From JBBSHS01 sp038232515 (lineage in GTDB: Bacteria > Actinomycetota > Acidimicrobiia > Acidimicrobiales > JAUJNH01): a stretch of DNA of 7,730 nt. The notes beneath the pieces are model-generated. The model was not told the DNA's origin, did no database searches, and saw only the letters and a program-made list of their open reading frames with translations. Location: positions 1 to 7,730 of the forward strand of contig JBBSHS010000104.1 in the NCBI GenBank assembly GCA_038232515.1. Reading direction: 5' to 3'. A program made the translations under genes and the position numbers. Positions 6,931 to 7,730 of the stretch are shown here, piece by piece (the stretch's first letter is position 1; each line of letters opens with the position of its first letter).

Positions 6931-7280
6931 CGGCGTTCGCAGCCGCGCTCGCCACCGCCGTCCCCGACCACGCCCAGACCGTCAGCTCCGGCCCTTACTT
7001 GGTGCTGGCCGCGCTGGTGTTCACGATCGGAGCGGTTGGCCTGTTGGTGCGCCGCAACGTGCTGGTGATGTTCATGTGCGTGGAGTTGATGCTCAACGCC
7101 GTCAACCTGAGCTTCGTAACCTTCGCCCGTCAGCTGGGCGACGTCAACGGACAGGCCGCCGTCTTCTTCGTGCTGGTGGTGGCCGCGGCCGAGGTCGTCG
7201 TCGGCCTCGGGATCATCGTGGCCATCTTCCGCCGCCGCCGGGGCGCCACCGCCGACGACCTCCATATCCTGCACGGCTGA
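6927..7280 (+). CDS. nuoK: NADH-quinone oxidoreductase subunit K (membrane subunit, ND4L homologue)
   Basis: NuoK (ND4L homologue) has three transmembrane helices and two buried glutamates needed for proton translocation. The 117-residue product shows three hydrophobic segments (about 23-41, 46-66 and 77-99). Both key acidic residues are present: E53 in CVELMLNAVNL and E89 in AAAEVVVGLG, 36 residues apart, exactly as E36 and E72 in Escherichia coli. Relative to that protein there are about 17 extra N-terminal residues, hydrophobic and Ala-rich at first (MTAFAAALATAVP). The GTG start has a good ribosome binding site and overlaps the nuoJ stop in a GTGA. The C-terminus is basic (IFRRRRG), then ADDLHILHG. 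nuoL normally follows at once; here it does not. The protein itself looks intact. Confidence 0.95.
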   Translation: MTAFAAALATAVPDHAQTVSSGPYLVLAALVFTIGAVGLLVRRNVLVMFMCVELMLNAVNLSFVTFARQLGDVNGQAAVFFVLVVAAAEVVVGLGIIVAIFRRRRGATADDLHILHG

Positions 7281-7326
7281 GCCCGGTCGTACCCGCCCTT
7301 CCGCTTTTCCAAACCCACGACGACCT

Positions 7327-7566
7327 TCAAGCGGCGGTCGGGACGACCAGCTGGTGGAGGCGCCGGATGGTCGCTTGGGGATGGAAGACGATGTCGTCCC
7401 ACCTGAACCGGGCGCACACTCCGTGCTCGAAGCGGCGCCAGCGCCCACCGGCCTGCGAGTGCCAGCGGAGTTGGTCCGCGGTGACTCCGGCGCAAAGCGC
7501 TGCCGATCGGGTGAACACGTCGTGGGCGCGGCGGGCGCACGAGTCGAGGCGATCGAAGGGATCCAC
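7327..7566 (-). pseudogene. Probable truncated DUF559/AbiEi-type N-terminal domain protein
   Basis: This minus-strand frame gives 79 residues from a GTG at 7566. AAGAGGG (forward 7571-7577) lies 4 bases before it; an alternative TTG at 7596 has no good site. Residues such as AHDVFTRSAALCAGVTADQL followed by GGRWRRFEHGV match, from memory, the N-terminal winged-helix-like domain that opens many actinobacterial DUF559 and AbiEi-type antitoxin-domain proteins, where a pattern like FTR..AL.AGV....I...  .GRW.R...GVY is usual. The typical Tyr after HGV is Cys, and the following 29 residues do not look like the family. The complete proteins run about 200-300 residues, so at least the catalytic or effector part is missing. 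About 85% of third codon positions are G or C, which supports real coding history. It faces the nuo operon, converging on nuoK. A short intact gene cannot be excluded. Confidence 0.45.
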
Positions 7567-7596
7567 GTCACCCTCTTGAGGTTCGGGTGGACCCAA

Positions 7597-7637
7597 ATGG
7601 GGGTGAGGAGACGATGACGACGTCTACCCACCCCCAT
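7597..7637. repeat. 9-bp perfect inverted repeat with 23-base spacer
   Basis: ATGGGGGTG at 7597-7605 is the exact reverse complement of CACCCCCAT at 7629-7637. It lies just upstream of the minus-strand ORF and across the start of the possible + strand ORF, a position suitable for an operator or a scar, but G-rich arms of this length also arise by chance in high-GC DNA. Confidence 0.4.
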
Positions 7638-7730
7638 AAAGGCCCACAGCAATGGGTTGGTGGGCGGCCCCGACGGTCGCCGACGCTGCCACCCTACGCG
7701 GAGGGGGTGACCGTCCGTCGCCCACGGGAC
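7614..7730 (+). CDS. Possible start of an unrecognised ORF, runs off the window
   Basis: The ATG at 7614 opens 39 codons without a stop to the window end, beginning MTTSTHPHKG and rich in Pro and Arg. GAGGAG at 7605-7610 lies 3 bases before it, a strong sequence at a rather short distance. About 72% of third positions are G or C, clearly lower than in the nuo genes, so coding is uncertain. I do not recognise the protein; it does not resemble the N-terminus of NuoL, which is hydrophobic. The start region includes the right arm of the inverted repeat at 7629-7637. Confidence 0.25.
   Translation, partial: MTTSTHPHKGPQQWVGGRPRRSPTLPPYAEGVTVRRPRD

Larger units (their letters stand above)
7281..7730. 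other. Region after nuoK lacking nuoL; only weak or partial ORFs
   Basis: No reading frame here encodes a NuoL-like antiporter subunit, although nuoL usually begins within a few bases of the nuoK stop. In the frame beginning at 7277 the first codons read LSPVVPALPLF (7277-7309), which resembles the very N-terminus of NuoL proteins. The reading then turns into unrelated polar sequence (QTHDDLQ). No stem followed by a T run is seen, so a factor-independent terminator is not supported. Alternating CGACC/GGTCG segments (7285-7289, 7321-7325, 7336-7340, 7344-7348) could form mutually exclusive short stems, and ACCAGCTGGT at 7346-7355 is a perfect palindrome. The rest holds the minus-strand ORF, inverted repeat and partial + strand ORF listed separately. 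Confidence 0.5.

Noticed and set aside
7281..7360. Rho-independent terminator after nuoK
   Set aside because: Short GGTCG/CGACC stems occur, but none is followed by a run of T, and several compete with one another.
7354..7617. Open + strand frame of 87 codons opposite the minus-strand ORF
   Set aside because: It is codon-aligned antisense to the minus-strand ORF, which has the family-like pattern and a better ribosome binding site; no domain was recognised in the + strand version.
7620..7655. Sigma-70-like promoter for the minus-strand ORF, with TTGCTG (forward 7647-7652) as a -35 box
   Set aside because: At 17 bases downstream there is no acceptable -10 box (GGGTAG), so the match is too weak to annotate.
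1..7730. tRNA, rRNA, CRISPR array, insertion sequence, riboswitch
   Set aside because: No cloverleaf-like segment, regularly spaced repeat, transposase motif or recognised aptamer was seen on reading; absence was judged by eye only.

Overview
The window is the central and distal part of a respiratory complex I (type I NADH:quinone dehydrogenase, nuo) operon. All confident genes are on the + strand, in the order nuoE (3' end only), nuoF, nuoG, nuoH, nuoI, nuoJ, nuoK. GC content is very high, and most third codon positions in the nuo genes are G or C. With GTG starts, tight overlaps and this subunit style, it suggests a high-GC actinobacterium-like organism. An Acidimicrobiia-type relative is my best guess, but that is inference from general appearance, not from a search.

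Layout. Bases 1-141 encode the acidic Ala/Glu/Gln-rich tail of what is almost certainly NuoE. NuoF (144-1472) and NuoG (1465-4248) follow; with NuoE they form the NADH-oxidising and electron-relay part of the peripheral arm. The flavin/NADH site and N3 cluster ligands of NuoF are visible, as are the N1b, N5, N4 and N7 ligands of NuoG. An unusual 86-base gap separates nuoG from nuoH. NuoH (4335-5567, quinone-site membrane subunit), NuoI (5567-6328, clusters N6a/N6b), NuoJ (6328-6930) and NuoK (6927-7280) then follow with 1- or 4-base stop/start overlaps, which implies a single co-translated unit. Electrons would run from NADH through FMN in NuoF and the NuoG clusters to N6a/N6b in NuoI, and on to quinone at the NuoH/NuoI interface. 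NuoH, NuoJ and NuoK carry part of the proton-translocation path.

The last 450 bases do not continue the operon as expected. nuoL would normally start at the nuoK stop, but no nuoL reading frame is present. The stretch instead holds a short minus-strand ORF (7327-7566) that looks like the N-terminal helix-turn-helix-like part of the DUF559/AbiEi-type family. It also holds a 9-bp inverted repeat and the possible start of an unrecognised + strand ORF running off the window.

I do not see an undescribed multi-gene system here. The most notable items are the break in the nuo operon after nuoK, a chain of mini-ORFs filling the nuoG-nuoH gap, a His-rich tail on NuoI and an Asp/Gly-rich linker in NuoG. 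No tRNA, rRNA, CRISPR array or insertion sequence was recognised.
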